Shown here piece by piece: positions 15,224 to 22,213 of a stretch of DNA of 22,924 nucleotides. The position numbers and the translations under genes were made by a program. The number at the start of each line of letters is the position of its first letter. Position 1 is the first letter of the stretch. Location of the stretch: the IMG/VR virus record IMGVR_UViG_3300033388_001512, positions 1 through 22,924 of that record. The stretch is one strand, 5' to 3'. The notes under the pieces are model-generated. The model was given only the letters and a program-made list of their open reading frames with translations. It did not search any database and was not told where the DNA came from. This stretch comes from a virus.

Positions 15224-16027
15224 TTAATTAAACTTTTTATGATAAATGCTTATCGTATGGCGACAATTCGGACGGAATAATCCGCCATCGATAGCTTCAC
15301 TTAACATTTTATAACCTTTTGTCTTTCCGGTCAAACTGTATATCTTGCCCTGCCAAGGCTTACATAATGCCGAGCTGTCTGGGTGGCTTGATACCTCTAC
15401 CAAATCATAGCCATTTTCTATCATTCTATTTTTTACACCATCGTTGTGAGCATGCATCATTTTCGTTCGGGATAGCATCTCTGCGTAAGTATCTAGTTGC
15501 CAAACCTTCCCCCCTTTATCTTTCAATGCAACAGCTCCTGTATCACTCAAGACTTTAGCTATCGCCTCCTTGCTTGTTCGAATTGTATCGCCTTTTATAA
15601 TGCCTTTGGCTAACTCATTTCGCATCTGTAGCTTGACTGCTTCGGCTACTAATCTTTCACTATCTCTCGACACAACTCGCATAGCATTTGAGAAATCGAT
15701 ATAACTTTCTTTGACTATCTGATTAACTGCTTTGGTATGTATCCGACTAAAGCTCTTTTTTGTTATAAGTATCCCTTGTTTTTTAGAGTCATTTATAACC
15801 GAGTCGCTACCTATTTTATAGACTTCCGGAACTTGTTTTTTTAGATATTTCAAAGTCTCTTTGTCTAGCTTTTTTAGCTCATCATCAATTCTTTGAAGTA
15901 TGAGCTTGTTTCTTAGTGTGGCCGATACTGTAATCTTCTTCTGCTCCTTGAGAATATCTAAATAAGCACTCTTATATAATCCAACAAGTTCTTTGATATA
16001 TCTGTCCGGGAATTTGTCAGCTAACAT
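15224..16027 (-). CDS. Mu F-like head morphogenesis (minor capsid) protein
   Basis: A 267-residue protein right after the portal, the usual place for the Mu gpF/SPP1 gp7 family. The N-terminal half is helical. The C-terminal half has the family signature: 'LSRTKMMHAHNDGVKNRMIENG', 'VSSHPDSSALCKPWQGKIYSLTG' and 'GGLFRPNCRHTISIYH', with conserved Cys and His residues. The start overlaps the portal stop (TAATG). It probably binds the portal inside the head and helps start capsid assembly or DNA ejection (family knowledge). No toxin domain is fused to it. Confidence 0.88.
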   Translation of the reverse strand: MLADKFPDRYIKELVGLYKSAYLDILKEQKKITVSATLRNKLILQRIDDELKKLDKETLKYLKKQVPEVYKIGSDSVINDSKKQGILITKKSFSRIHTKAVNQIVKESYIDFSNAMRVVSRDSERLVAEAVKLQMRNELAKGIIKGDTIRTSKEAIAKVLSDTGAVALKDKGGKVWQLDTYAEMLSRTKMMHAHNDGVKNRMIENGYDLVEVSSHPDSSALCKPWQGKIYSLTGKTKGYKMLSEAIDGGLFRPNCRHTISIYHKKFN

Positions 16028-17403
16028 TATTCCTCTTCGTTATTTATATCTACATTATCTAAATCCATTTCAGCGCTACCTTTGATTTTAGCCATTTCTT
16101 CCTCGATCTGTTTATCATCTAGCTCTGGCCGTCTCTGCCTTAGCGCTTCTTCTTCGCTCATCTGTCCGCTTCTAATCAAAATCTCATTAAGCTCAGCTAC
16201 TTCCTTTTCATCAGTTGGGATACCATCACCCCATATAATATCTACCTCAACACCAGTTACTTTTTCAAACTGTAATGCACAATCGATAATGTATTTTAGC
16301 GACTCCTCGTAATATCTCTGTTTTCGTTTAGTTTTAGCGATAGTTCTCAACATCTTAAACTTCAATGCTCTGCCACTTTCGGCAATTCCGTCTTTATCCA
16401 TACCCAATATGCTTGTGCTTGTCTCAGATGCAGCCATTATAGCGCTTATTAATAAATCAACTTCCTTGAAAGCACTATCAGTCTTAGCGTCCCACACAAT
16501 ATATTCAGGCTTTTGATTGGCGTCAGAAGATATTTCAAACATCTTGAGGCTTCCTCTTTTCACCTCACCATTTTCGTCTAATACTCCTTTCGGAACAGAT
16601 AATATCGGGTCTGAATGTCTATCATGGACACTATCGATCATTGATATTCTATTATTTATAGCCTTAAATAGACTTTCCAAATCATAATAATCTGATATTC
16701 CGTATTCGGAGTCTATATCTTTGAAATTAGTTATAAGCTTCACGGGAATTTTGTCTATCCCCGTTTCCACTATTTCATCTAAATTGTTATAGAACATATC
16801 GAGAGGCACTTCGTAATCTATCTTATTCGATTTTAGTTTGAATAATTTATTATAAATACATCCTAATTCGTGTATCTCTGCTCTCAAATATTCATCATCA
16901 CCATTATATTTTTTCCAACCCAACATTACATACTTTAATTCATTGATATTGTCAGGGTCTGTTTCTTGAAAATACAAATCTGGTGCTACATATTCGATAT
17001 AACTTCCTTCACCCTCAACATATCTCGCCTTGACAACAACATCGCCTCTAGACGATTGTGTTAGCGCACTCTCTGCATTCTTAGCGTGTAAATTACTTCT
17101 TTTTACTATCTCATCTATCTTTTTGTCTGCAGTCTTTTTGTCTGAGTTGATAGTTATCGGCTCACCAAATAAAAAATCACTAGCCACTCTGCTAATGAGT
17201 CCTGCAAAGTTCCATACAATATAATTGTCAATAGTGCTTTCGCCCCTTCTCTTTTCATCCTCCAAATTAGGCTCAAATATTTCTTCATGCTCTCCCAAAA
17301 GCATTTTTCTGAACCTAGCATAATCAGATAGCCTGCCTGCATCGTTCCCTGATGGGAAATCCATATCTTTCACATTTCCTGTTATAAGATCACCTATATT
17401 CAT
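16027..17403 (-). CDS. Portal protein (SPP1 gp6-like)
   Basis: A 458-residue portal between large terminase and Mu F-like protein. It shows the family's features: 'LLGEHEEIFEP' near the N-terminus, 'NYIVWNFAGLISRVASDFLFGEPITI', 'SALTQSSRGDVVVKARY', the stem region 'DLESLFKAINNRISMIDSVHDRHSDPILSV', 'ISAIMAASETSTSILGMDKDG' and the helix 'GRALKFKMLRTIAKTKRKQRYYEESLKYII'. The C-terminus is acidic and helical. The start follows the terminase stop at once (TAATATG). Twelve copies should form the DNA entry ring at one capsid vertex. Confidence 0.93.
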   Translation of the reverse strand: MNIGDLITGNVKDMDFPSGNDAGRLSDYARFRKMLLGEHEEIFEPNLEDEKRRGESTIDNYIVWNFAGLISRVASDFLFGEPITINSDKKTADKKIDEIVKRSNLHAKNAESALTQSSRGDVVVKARYVEGEGSYIEYVAPDLYFQETDPDNINELKYVMLGWKKYNGDDEYLRAEIHELGCIYNKLFKLKSNKIDYEVPLDMFYNNLDEIVETGIDKIPVKLITNFKDIDSEYGISDYYDLESLFKAINNRISMIDSVHDRHSDPILSVPKGVLDENGEVKRGSLKMFEISSDANQKPEYIVWDAKTDSAFKEVDLLISAIMAASETSTSILGMDKDGIAESGRALKFKMLRTIAKTKRKQRYYEESLKYIIDCALQFEKVTGVEVDIIWGDGIPTDEKEVAELNEILIRSGQMSEEEALRQRRPELDDKQIEEEMAKIKGSAEMDLDNVDINNEEE

Positions 17404-17404
17404 A

Positions 17405-18874
17405 TTACCAACCTCTCGGCTTTGAGCTAAATGTCCTTACACTTTCCTTGTGACTTAAAGCCAATGCATTGCTCCAAAAGCTATCTGCGTGGCCTTCAGG
17501 ACTTTCCAACGACTGTAAATCATTATTCACCATTAACATCTGGCTTATCTGTCGTTCGTCATCTATCAATTCAATTCTACCATCTGCGATTTTCTCCTGC
17601 AAAGAGTTAGCCATGCTACTCATTGTCTTTATATTAAATATAACAGGTTTTAGCTCAGTTGGTAACTGTCCATTTTCTCTTAAAGCTTCAAGCTCACCTC
17701 TTGTTGCGTCATAATATATAGTATCTATACCGAGGTTTTTGATACTTGTGCTTATATATTCTAACTGAGTCGGCTTCTTTGGGTCGTATTTGCCGGTAGA
17801 GTTATTATAATCCCAATTATCCATCCACACATTTAATCTCTGTATCCAATGATTTGTTTCATCTCTAGTATAAACTACGAAATGGCTAGGATGAGCCTTC
17901 TTACCTATATCCCAACCGCCGATAATATCTAGATTTTTGATATGCTCTTTACTTTTTTCAGTCCATATATTTATATTCGATAATTTTGGATTAACTCTGC
18001 TTCTTAGTTCTTTTTCATTCAGATATGCGTCTTCGCTATATACCGGACTGCACATAAACTCTTGATTGAAGTTCTTTATTCCGAGTGCATTTTTCTTTTC
18101 CATCAGTCTTTCCCAGCTCCAATACTCCGGCCATAGCTGTATTTTCTTTTCATAACTTATAACTGCAGGCGAAATCATTATCTTAAAACTACCACCATTT
18201 TCTAATCTGAGCTTCTTGTCAAAAAAAAAGTCAAAATTAGTCTGAGGCGTTCCTACTGCGTGAACTATACCTGTATCTTTATGTGGCATACTCAATAATT
18301 CTTTGACAAATATATCGTTGACTTTTTTTATTACAGTCGGCAACATCTTGTTTTCGGGGTCTCTCAACGGATCGTCAACATAAATATCATCACAGTGAAT
18401 ACCACGCTTGAATGTTAATAATCCCTTAGGCTCTAAGGTGTAAACTGAGTTCGGATTGCCATTCCAAAATACTTTCAAAGCACTCTCGGCTTTTACTTTC
18501 AGGTCTATCATATCTCCGAACCAGAGATTTCTATGTATTAGATCTTTTATTTTCTTTATATGATAAGCACTCATATCATGATTATATGAAAAATAATGAG
18601 CTTCTATGTTCTTTTTAGAAACCATTAATTGCCATATACGCCACATTACGAACGCATACATTGAAGTCGACTTAAAGTGATCACGAGCCGATACTCGCAT
18701 TGTATGCCGATAGCCTGTATAAAACTTTACTACTTCCCATATATAATCTCCTGCTATAAACTCCTCGAAACTAGCACTAAATATATATTTAACAAAAACC
18801 TCGAAAGAGTTTATTGCCCTAATAGCTATCGTCTTATCAGAAATGTTATTTGCCTGATCCATTAGTCTTGACAT
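17405..18874 (-). CDS. Terminase large subunit
   Basis: A 489-residue packaging motor. The ATPase half has a Walker A-like loop in the deviant form common in phages ('ARDHFKSTS', 63-71), Walker B 'DIYVDDPLRD' (163-172) and coupling motif 'VHAVGTPQTN' (204-213). The nuclease half has the three acidic sites of the RNase H-like fold: 'GGWDIGKKAHPSHFVVY' (D322), 'IDTIYYDATRGE' (D389) and 'GHADSFWSNALAL' (D464). Length and motif order are complete. The start overlaps the small subunit gene by 29 nt and has GAGGAGG upstream. It pumps DNA through the portal and cuts the concatemer. Confidence 0.95.
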   Translation of the reverse strand: MSRLMDQANNISDKTIAIRAINSFEVFVKYIFSASFEEFIAGDYIWEVVKFYTGYRHTMRVSARDHFKSTSMYAFVMWRIWQLMVSKKNIEAHYFSYNHDMSAYHIKKIKDLIHRNLWFGDMIDLKVKAESALKVFWNGNPNSVYTLEPKGLLTFKRGIHCDDIYVDDPLRDPENKMLPTVIKKVNDIFVKELLSMPHKDTGIVHAVGTPQTNFDFFFDKKLRLENGGSFKIMISPAVISYEKKIQLWPEYWSWERLMEKKNALGIKNFNQEFMCSPVYSEDAYLNEKELRSRVNPKLSNINIWTEKSKEHIKNLDIIGGWDIGKKAHPSHFVVYTRDETNHWIQRLNVWMDNWDYNNSTGKYDPKKPTQLEYISTSIKNLGIDTIYYDATRGELEALRENGQLPTELKPVIFNIKTMSSMANSLQEKIADGRIELIDDERQISQMLMVNNDLQSLESPEGHADSFWSNALALSHKESVRTFSSKPRGW

Positions 18875-19232
18875 TTTTTTCTGCCTCCTCGCTATTTTTT
18901 ATGCTTTGCATAATAGCAATAATTTCTTCAGAGTCTACTTTCCGTTCATTAAAATCGCCTTCAATCCGTTGTGTTGGCATACCATCAACATAGTTTAATA
19001 TGTTTTTAATCTGCTGATCATTCCCATCTTGTATAGCAGATTTTATTATTCTTCTAACCAACATATAGGCGTATGTCTTTTTATCTTCGCCTTTAGGACA
19101 CTTTTGCAATTCTTCTTTTAATATAGATACTAAAGAAAACTTTGGCCGTCCGTTAGGATTTGCATTATTTCCCGGACCAAATGTTCCATCAGGTTGCCGG
19201 TTGGCTCCGTTTTTGTCGGTTTTTTCACTCAT
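18846..19232 (-). CDS. Terminase small subunit-like protein
   Basis: A 128-residue protein immediately before the large terminase. The N-terminus is the Gly/Pro/Asn-rich 'PDGTFGPGNNANPNGRPKFSL' type (residues 13-33), which I know from a family (DUF5681-like) encoded at the small terminase position. A helical region follows ('TYAYMLVRRIIKSAIQDGNDQQIKNILNYVDG'), and the C-terminus is charged. The start overlaps the ParB-methyltransferase stop as ATGA. It probably recognises the packaging site and loads the motor; this is family and position knowledge, since no helix-turn-helix is obvious. Confidence 0.75.
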   Translation of the reverse strand: MSEKTDKNGANRQPDGTFGPGNNANPNGRPKFSLVSILKEELQKCPKGEDKKTYAYMLVRRIIKSAIQDGNDQQIKNILNYVDGMPTQRIEGDFNERKVDSEEIIAIMQSIKNSEEAEKNVKTNGSGK

Positions 19233-20389
19233 AATTTTTTAGCCTTCTCTCCTGTAAATTGTTCCCATCTTTTAATAATTACATCAATGTATTTGGGGTC
19301 TAGTTCCATCATATAACACTTTCTGTCCAGCTGTTCACAAGCCATTAAGGTTGAGCCAGAGCCACCAAAGAGATCAAGGACTATGTCCCCAACCTTGCTA
19401 CTGTTTTTAATCCCTTTTGCACATAACTCTATCGGCTTCATTGTGGGATGTTCTTTACTCTTTAGTGGCCTATCTATCTCCCACACTTCTACCTGTTTTC
19501 TATCTCCGACAAAAGAAGATTTACTTTTTTCGTTCCAACCATAAAAGCAAGGTTCATACATCCTTTGATATTTAGCAGAACTCAGGACTAACTGTTGCTT
19601 CTTCCATATAATTGTCGCAGACCAATGAAAACCAGCGTCAACATACGCTAGTCTTGACCTCATGCCGTCTGGGCCAGGTGCTCCGAAAACATAAATATCT
19701 CCTGAGCATCTAGCAGACATCGTCTGGGCCAGATGCAAATTAAAATCGGCCCATTCTCTGTCTCCCATACTATCATTTTCTATGCTCCTTATCTTGTGTC
19801 TGGGGTTTTTTGAACTTCCATAGTCAACATTGTATGGTGGGTCTGTAAACACCATATCTGCCTTTTCCCCATCCATCAGTTTCTCTACATCCTCTGCCTT
19901 TGTGGCATCACCGCACATTAGTCTGTGGCCTCCTAATTGATATATCTCTCCTATTTTAGATTCGGGTTCATCTGGGATGTCTGGTATCTCATCTTCCTCT
20001 ACTTCTTTTTCAATCTTTAGGTCTTTCTCGTCAAAACCCATATCTAATAACTCCTCTATACTGTAATCATCGGCCAATATATCAAAGTCATCTTCACCAA
20101 ATCCCAAGTTATCTTGAACTATAAATCTTTTAATCTGTTCTGGTGTAAAGTCAGATCCGTCTTGCACCCAATCATCTGGTATCTCTGTCATTCCCAACTC
20201 TTGGAAAGCCCTGTATCTCATATTGCCTGCCAATATAATATTATCCTTATCAACTATGATAGGTCGCTTCTTCATCATCTTATCGGTGAAGTCATTATCC
20301 TTCTCAATAGAATGAACAAGTTTCTTGAACTTATCGTCTTCAATGTGACGAGGATTGTTTGGATTTGGTTTTATTACATTTAATTTCAT
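19229..20389 (-). CDS. ParB-like domain fused to DNA methyltransferase
   Basis: A 386-residue fusion. Residues 1-110 are ParB/sulfiredoxin-like: 'LNVIKPNPNNPRHI', 'RPIIVDKDNIILAGNMRYRAFQELG' (given here as 42-66). Residues 145-386 are an N-methyltransferase of the class with motif order IV then I: 'MVFTDPPYNVDYG' (179-191, DPPY 183-186), 'HPTMKP' (314-319), 'DLFGGSGSTLMACEQL' (339-354) and 'ELDPKYIDVIIKRWE'. It should methylate adenine N6 or cytosine N4. No paired endonuclease is visible. Its start codon lies inside a 19-nt inverted repeat arm and no ribosome site precedes it, so initiation may be controlled by RNA folding (inference). Confidence 0.92.
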   Translation of the reverse strand: MKLNVIKPNPNNPRHIEDDKFKKLVHSIEKDNDFTDKMMKKRPIIVDKDNIILAGNMRYRAFQELGMTEIPDDWVQDGSDFTPEQIKRFIVQDNLGFGEDDFDILADDYSIEELLDMGFDEKDLKIEKEVEEDEIPDIPDEPESKIGEIYQLGGHRLMCGDATKAEDVEKLMDGEKADMVFTDPPYNVDYGSSKNPRHKIRSIENDSMGDREWADFNLHLAQTMSARCSGDIYVFGAPGPDGMRSRLAYVDAGFHWSATIIWKKQQLVLSSAKYQRMYEPCFYGWNEKSKSSFVGDRKQVEVWEIDRPLKSKEHPTMKPIELCAKGIKNSSKVGDIVLDLFGGSGSTLMACEQLDRKCYMMELDPKYIDVIIKRWEQFTGEKAKKL

Positions 20390-20511
20390 TAAGCAGGACA
20401 GTAAAAATCAGAGAGATTAAATACTGCCTGCCGGAGGGAAATTAGCACTTTTGAAAAAATACTAGAACCCATTATGTGTGCCTAGGACTTCCGTCCTACT
20501 TAATGAAATTA
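20381..20511 (-). promoter_or_regulatory. Inverted-repeat RNA element over the methyltransferase start codon
   Basis: In the coding RNA, arm TAATTTCATTAAGTAGGAC (20511-20493) can pair with GTCCTGCTTAATGAAATTA (20399-20381) along all 19 positions, one of them a U-G pair. On the other strand that position is an A-C mismatch, so the fold favours the transcript. Arm 2 contains the ATG of the ParB-methyltransferase gene and arm 1 starts with the stop codon of the preceding gene. Inside are a 6-bp GGAA-loop hairpin (20498-20483), a weaker A/U-rich hairpin with G-U pairs (20464-20443) and a 3-bp GC-rich loop (20437-20427). Confidence 0.65.
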
Positions 20512-21132
20512 CTTGCTTATCATAAATATCGTATTATCAATACCTGGTTTATACAAATAATTATAATCATTCACTTTCATATCAGGCTGGAATATATTAA
20601 ATTTTCCTTTTGATATTTTCTTCAATTTATCAGTAAAAGCTTTGATTTCGTATCCTCTTAAATGATCTGACTGCTTTTTATAATTTTTGCCTTCGAATGG
20701 CACAGCTATAAAACAAACTCCGTTCGGTTTTAATACTCTTATCATCTCTCTGATAGCTTCTTTGTCATCCTCTACATGTTCTAATACATGAATACATATA
20801 ATCACATCGAAACTATTTTCAACAAATTGTAATCTCTGAATATCAACTATTTCATCTTCACCCTCGGTAGTATCGACACTCTTATATTCACAATACTTAT
20901 TGTTTTTAAGTGCGTTTTTTATTCCCTCATTAGGCGAAAAATGTAGCACACTAAATTCAGTCTTTTTTTCTTCTGATTTGTCTAAATTAGGCCTTATTAT
21001 TTTATACAAAAATCTATGCCTACATAATGATTTACATTCCGGACATTGCTCTTTAGTTCTGCCTCTGAAATCAACGAAATCACCATCGAAACCGCATATA
21101 TTACACTTGAAAGTCTTTTTCACATTTTCCAT
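20509..21132 (-). CDS. Zinc-ribbon SAM-dependent methyltransferase
   Basis: A 207-residue protein. The N-terminus is a zinc ribbon: C10-x2-C13 and C30-x2-C33 ('CNICGFDGDF', 'CPECKSLCRHR'). The rest is a class I methyltransferase with degenerate motif I ('SVLHFSPNEGI', 61-71), an acidic residue at 'YKSVDTTEG' (83-91), and the typical 'FDVIICIHVLEHVEDD' (108-123) and 'EMIRVLKPNGVCFIAVPF' (129-146). Such zinc-ribbon enzymes often occur near polysaccharide genes, but the substrate is unknown. The ATG has AAGGAG 7 nt upstream. Its stop is inside arm 1 of the inverted-repeat element. Confidence 0.88.
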   Translation of the reverse strand: MENVKKTFKCNICGFDGDFVDFRGRTKEQCPECKSLCRHRFLYKIIRPNLDKSEEKKTEFSVLHFSPNEGIKNALKNNKYCEYKSVDTTEGEDEIVDIQRLQFVENSFDVIICIHVLEHVEDDKEAIREMIRVLKPNGVCFIAVPFEGKNYKKQSDHLRGYEIKAFTDKLKKISKGKFNIFQPDMKVNDYNYLYKPGIDNTIFMISK

Positions 21133-21151
21133 TATTTTCTCCTTTTCTATA

Positions 21152-21397
21152 TTATATCATATCTCTTAATCTTCGGAATTCCTTTGCTGTCGCCTCTCGA
21201 CTATACTCTATTCCCATGTGGCACTCTAAACACAGAAGCAGAACTTGATCGAAATCCCATAGTTTGTCTTTGTTCTTGCCCTTATACCAATTTCTTTTAT
21301 GTCTATGTGCCGGAGTTAATCCCCAAGTCGAACCGCACATCTCGCAGTAAACTATTCCCCTATCTTCGAATTCTTCTTTTAATTGTTTCCAACCCAT
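21152..21397 (-). CDS. Small HNH nuclease
   Basis: An 81-residue HNH-type protein. Visible are C18-x2-C21 ('YCEMCGSTWGL'), 'PAHRHKRNWY' with H31 and H33, and C56-x2-C59-H60 ('LLLCLECHMGIEY'), the usual zinc-plus-catalytic-His layout. I chose the ATG at 21397, which overlaps the previous stop by one base (TGATG); an upstream TTG at 21406 is less likely. No clear ribosome site is present, so translation is probably coupled. Phages with HNH genes beside the terminase often use them in cleavage of packaging sites (family knowledge); that role here is inferred. Confidence 0.85.
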   Translation of the reverse strand: MGWKQLKEEFEDRGIVYCEMCGSTWGLTPAHRHKRNWYKGKNKDKLWDFDQVLLLCLECHMGIEYSREATAKEFRRLRDMI

Positions 21398-21897
21398 CAA
21401 TACCAATTATGCTCTAACTTAAACAGATATGCGTTCTTAGGCGTTTTATATCTATTTTCGATATAATCTAGCCCCCAAGATATTTCTTTGTCTATATCGC
21501 CTCTTATGCTAGCAATCTTTTCGCATGGGTATGCCTGAAAAATTCCGCACGCCCTAGAAGTTGGATTAACCGCATTTATATCAAATCCACTTTCACTCTC
21601 TAATAAATTAAACAAATAATCAACATTATTATCGCCAAACCTATCAATGCAAGCGATAGATAATTTCTCTTTGATCGTTGGCTCTCTGTAAACGTCATTA
21701 ATGTCGCAAACCTTCTCATAGCTCTGAAGCTTCCAACCCAATAGCCGATCAGAAACATCATCGTAAGCCACAACATTTTTGTCTTTTGTTAAATAATATT
21801 TGTTCTTGTAATATTCTCTTTCCCCATTGTCCGAAGCCGACACTATCCCGATAAATAAAAACTCTATAATCGTCACAAACGCTAATAACTTTTTCAT
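21397..21897 (-). CDS. Exported lytic transglycosylase-like protein
   Basis: A 166-residue protein with a signal peptide: 'MKKLLAFVTIIEFLFIGIVSASD', with likely cleavage after residue 21. The C-terminal 80 residues resemble a compact lysozyme-like/SLT domain: 'YLFNLLESESGFDINAVNPTSRACGIFQAYPCEKI' (positions 94-128; Glu102 is the likely catalytic acid), then 'WGLDYIENRYKTPKNAYLF' and the terminal 'NWY'. It should cut peptidoglycan, either in lysis through the Sec pathway or as a cell-wall enzyme of the virion. It lies in the packaging region without an adjacent holin. The ATG has no good ribosome site, in contrast to an overlapping short ORF that does (21758-21934). Confidence 0.82.
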   Translation of the reverse strand: MKKLLAFVTIIEFLFIGIVSASDNGEREYYKNKYYLTKDKNVVAYDDVSDRLLGWKLQSYEKVCDINDVYREPTIKEKLSIACIDRFGDNNVDYLFNLLESESGFDINAVNPTSRACGIFQAYPCEKIASIRGDIDKEISWGLDYIENRYKTPKNAYLFKLEHNWY

Positions 21898-21934
21898 AAA
21901 TACAACTTAATAATCTAAATAAGTGTGTATTCAT
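21758..21934 (-). CDS. Possible 58-residue leader ORF overlapping the lysin gene
   Basis: An ATG at 21934 with a strong ribosome site (CAGGAGA, 6-7 nt upstream) opens a 58-codon frame, 'MNTHLFRLLSCIYEKVISVC' onward, ending at TGA 21760-21758. It overlaps the lysin gene in another frame by about 140 nt. The lysin ATG 37 nt further on has no such site. It might be a leader that sets lysin translation by coupling, or simply misplace the ribosome site. The peptide matches nothing I know, so coding is uncertain. Confidence 0.3.
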   Translation of the reverse strand: MNTHLFRLLSCIYEKVISVCDDYRVFIYRDSVGFGQWGKRILQEQILFNKRQKCCGLR

Positions 21935-21961
21935 ATATTTTCTCCTGTTTTAGTTTATATC

Positions 21962-22059
21962 GTGGGCTTTGTTACGTAAACGCTTTTTGTCCCACATATG
22001 TCCGCTTCTTCCGACTCGGATTTGCGGAAAGGCGTGACTTATAACACTTGATTATAAGT
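21962..22059. other. Cluster of three inverted repeats in the noncoding region
   Basis: Three dyads lie side by side. GTGGG 21962-21966 pairs with CCCAC 21991-21995 around the palindrome TTACGTAA (21972-21979). TCCGC 22001-22005 pairs with GCGGA 22024-22028 and encloses the palindrome TCCGACTCGGA (22010-22020). ACTTATAA 22037-22044 pairs with TTATAAGT 22052-22059 over a 7-nt loop. None ends in a clean T-run on the coding strand. They could be part of a structured RNA, protein-binding sites, or part of a cohesive-end/packaging site near the HNH and terminase genes (inference). Confidence 0.55.
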
Positions 22060-22082
22060 TCGTTTCTTTATTATATCCACTA

Positions 22083-22182
22083 ATGTAGAGAGGCAACTGG
22101 TTTCAACGTTGCGACAAATTGGCGGCTCGAACGCCCACTTGGCCTCCTGCTTCGTATCAGGCTACCACGCCACTCTCTACAT
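22083..22182 (-). ncRNA. Candidate cloverleaf-like structured RNA (not a canonical tRNA)
   Basis: A perfect 10-bp closing stem (ATGTAGAGAG 22083-22092 with CTCTCTACAT 22173-22182) encloses three hairpins: GCAAC/GTTGC (22093-22097, 22108-22112), GGCG/CGCC (22121-22124, 22132-22135) and CCTG/CAGG (22146-22149, 22158-22161). On the minus strand it has tRNA-like pieces, 'GTGGTAGCC' and a 'TTCGAGC' loop, but the T-like loop is not next to the acceptor strand and no 7-nt anticodon loop with U33 fits. GC content is higher than that of neighbouring genes. The strand is chosen because all genes are on it; function is unknown. Confidence 0.5.
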
Positions 22183-22198
22183 ACTAGATATAAAGTTG

Positions 22199-22213
22199 TT
22201 AATGTGTGAAATT
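22199..22213. repeat. 15-bp direct repeat, left copy
   Basis: TTAATGTGTGAAATT occurs here and again at 22394-22408, exactly 195 bp apart. This copy contains the stop codon of the small gene at 22199-22384; the other lies just upstream of that gene's ribosome site. The pair frames one complete small gene. Confidence 0.85.

Noticed and set aside
14637-15227. Plus-strand ORF of 196 codons opposite the scaffold gene
   Set aside because: It is the mirror of the Lys/Asp/Glu-rich scaffold coding sequence (Phe/Ser/Leu-rich), with no ribosome site and no plus-strand gene context.
22064-22080. Sigma70-type -10 box (TATAAT on the minus strand at 22075-22070)
   Set aside because: No matching -35 hexamer at 16-18 bp spacing; a single TATAAT in AT-rich DNA is weak evidence.
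22083-22182. Canonical tRNA or tRNA(Sec) gene
   Set aside because: The T-like loop (TTCGAGC on the minus strand) is followed by about 30 nt before the acceptor strand, the hairpin next to the acceptor lacks a T-loop consensus, and no 7-nt anticodon loop with U33 is present on either strand.
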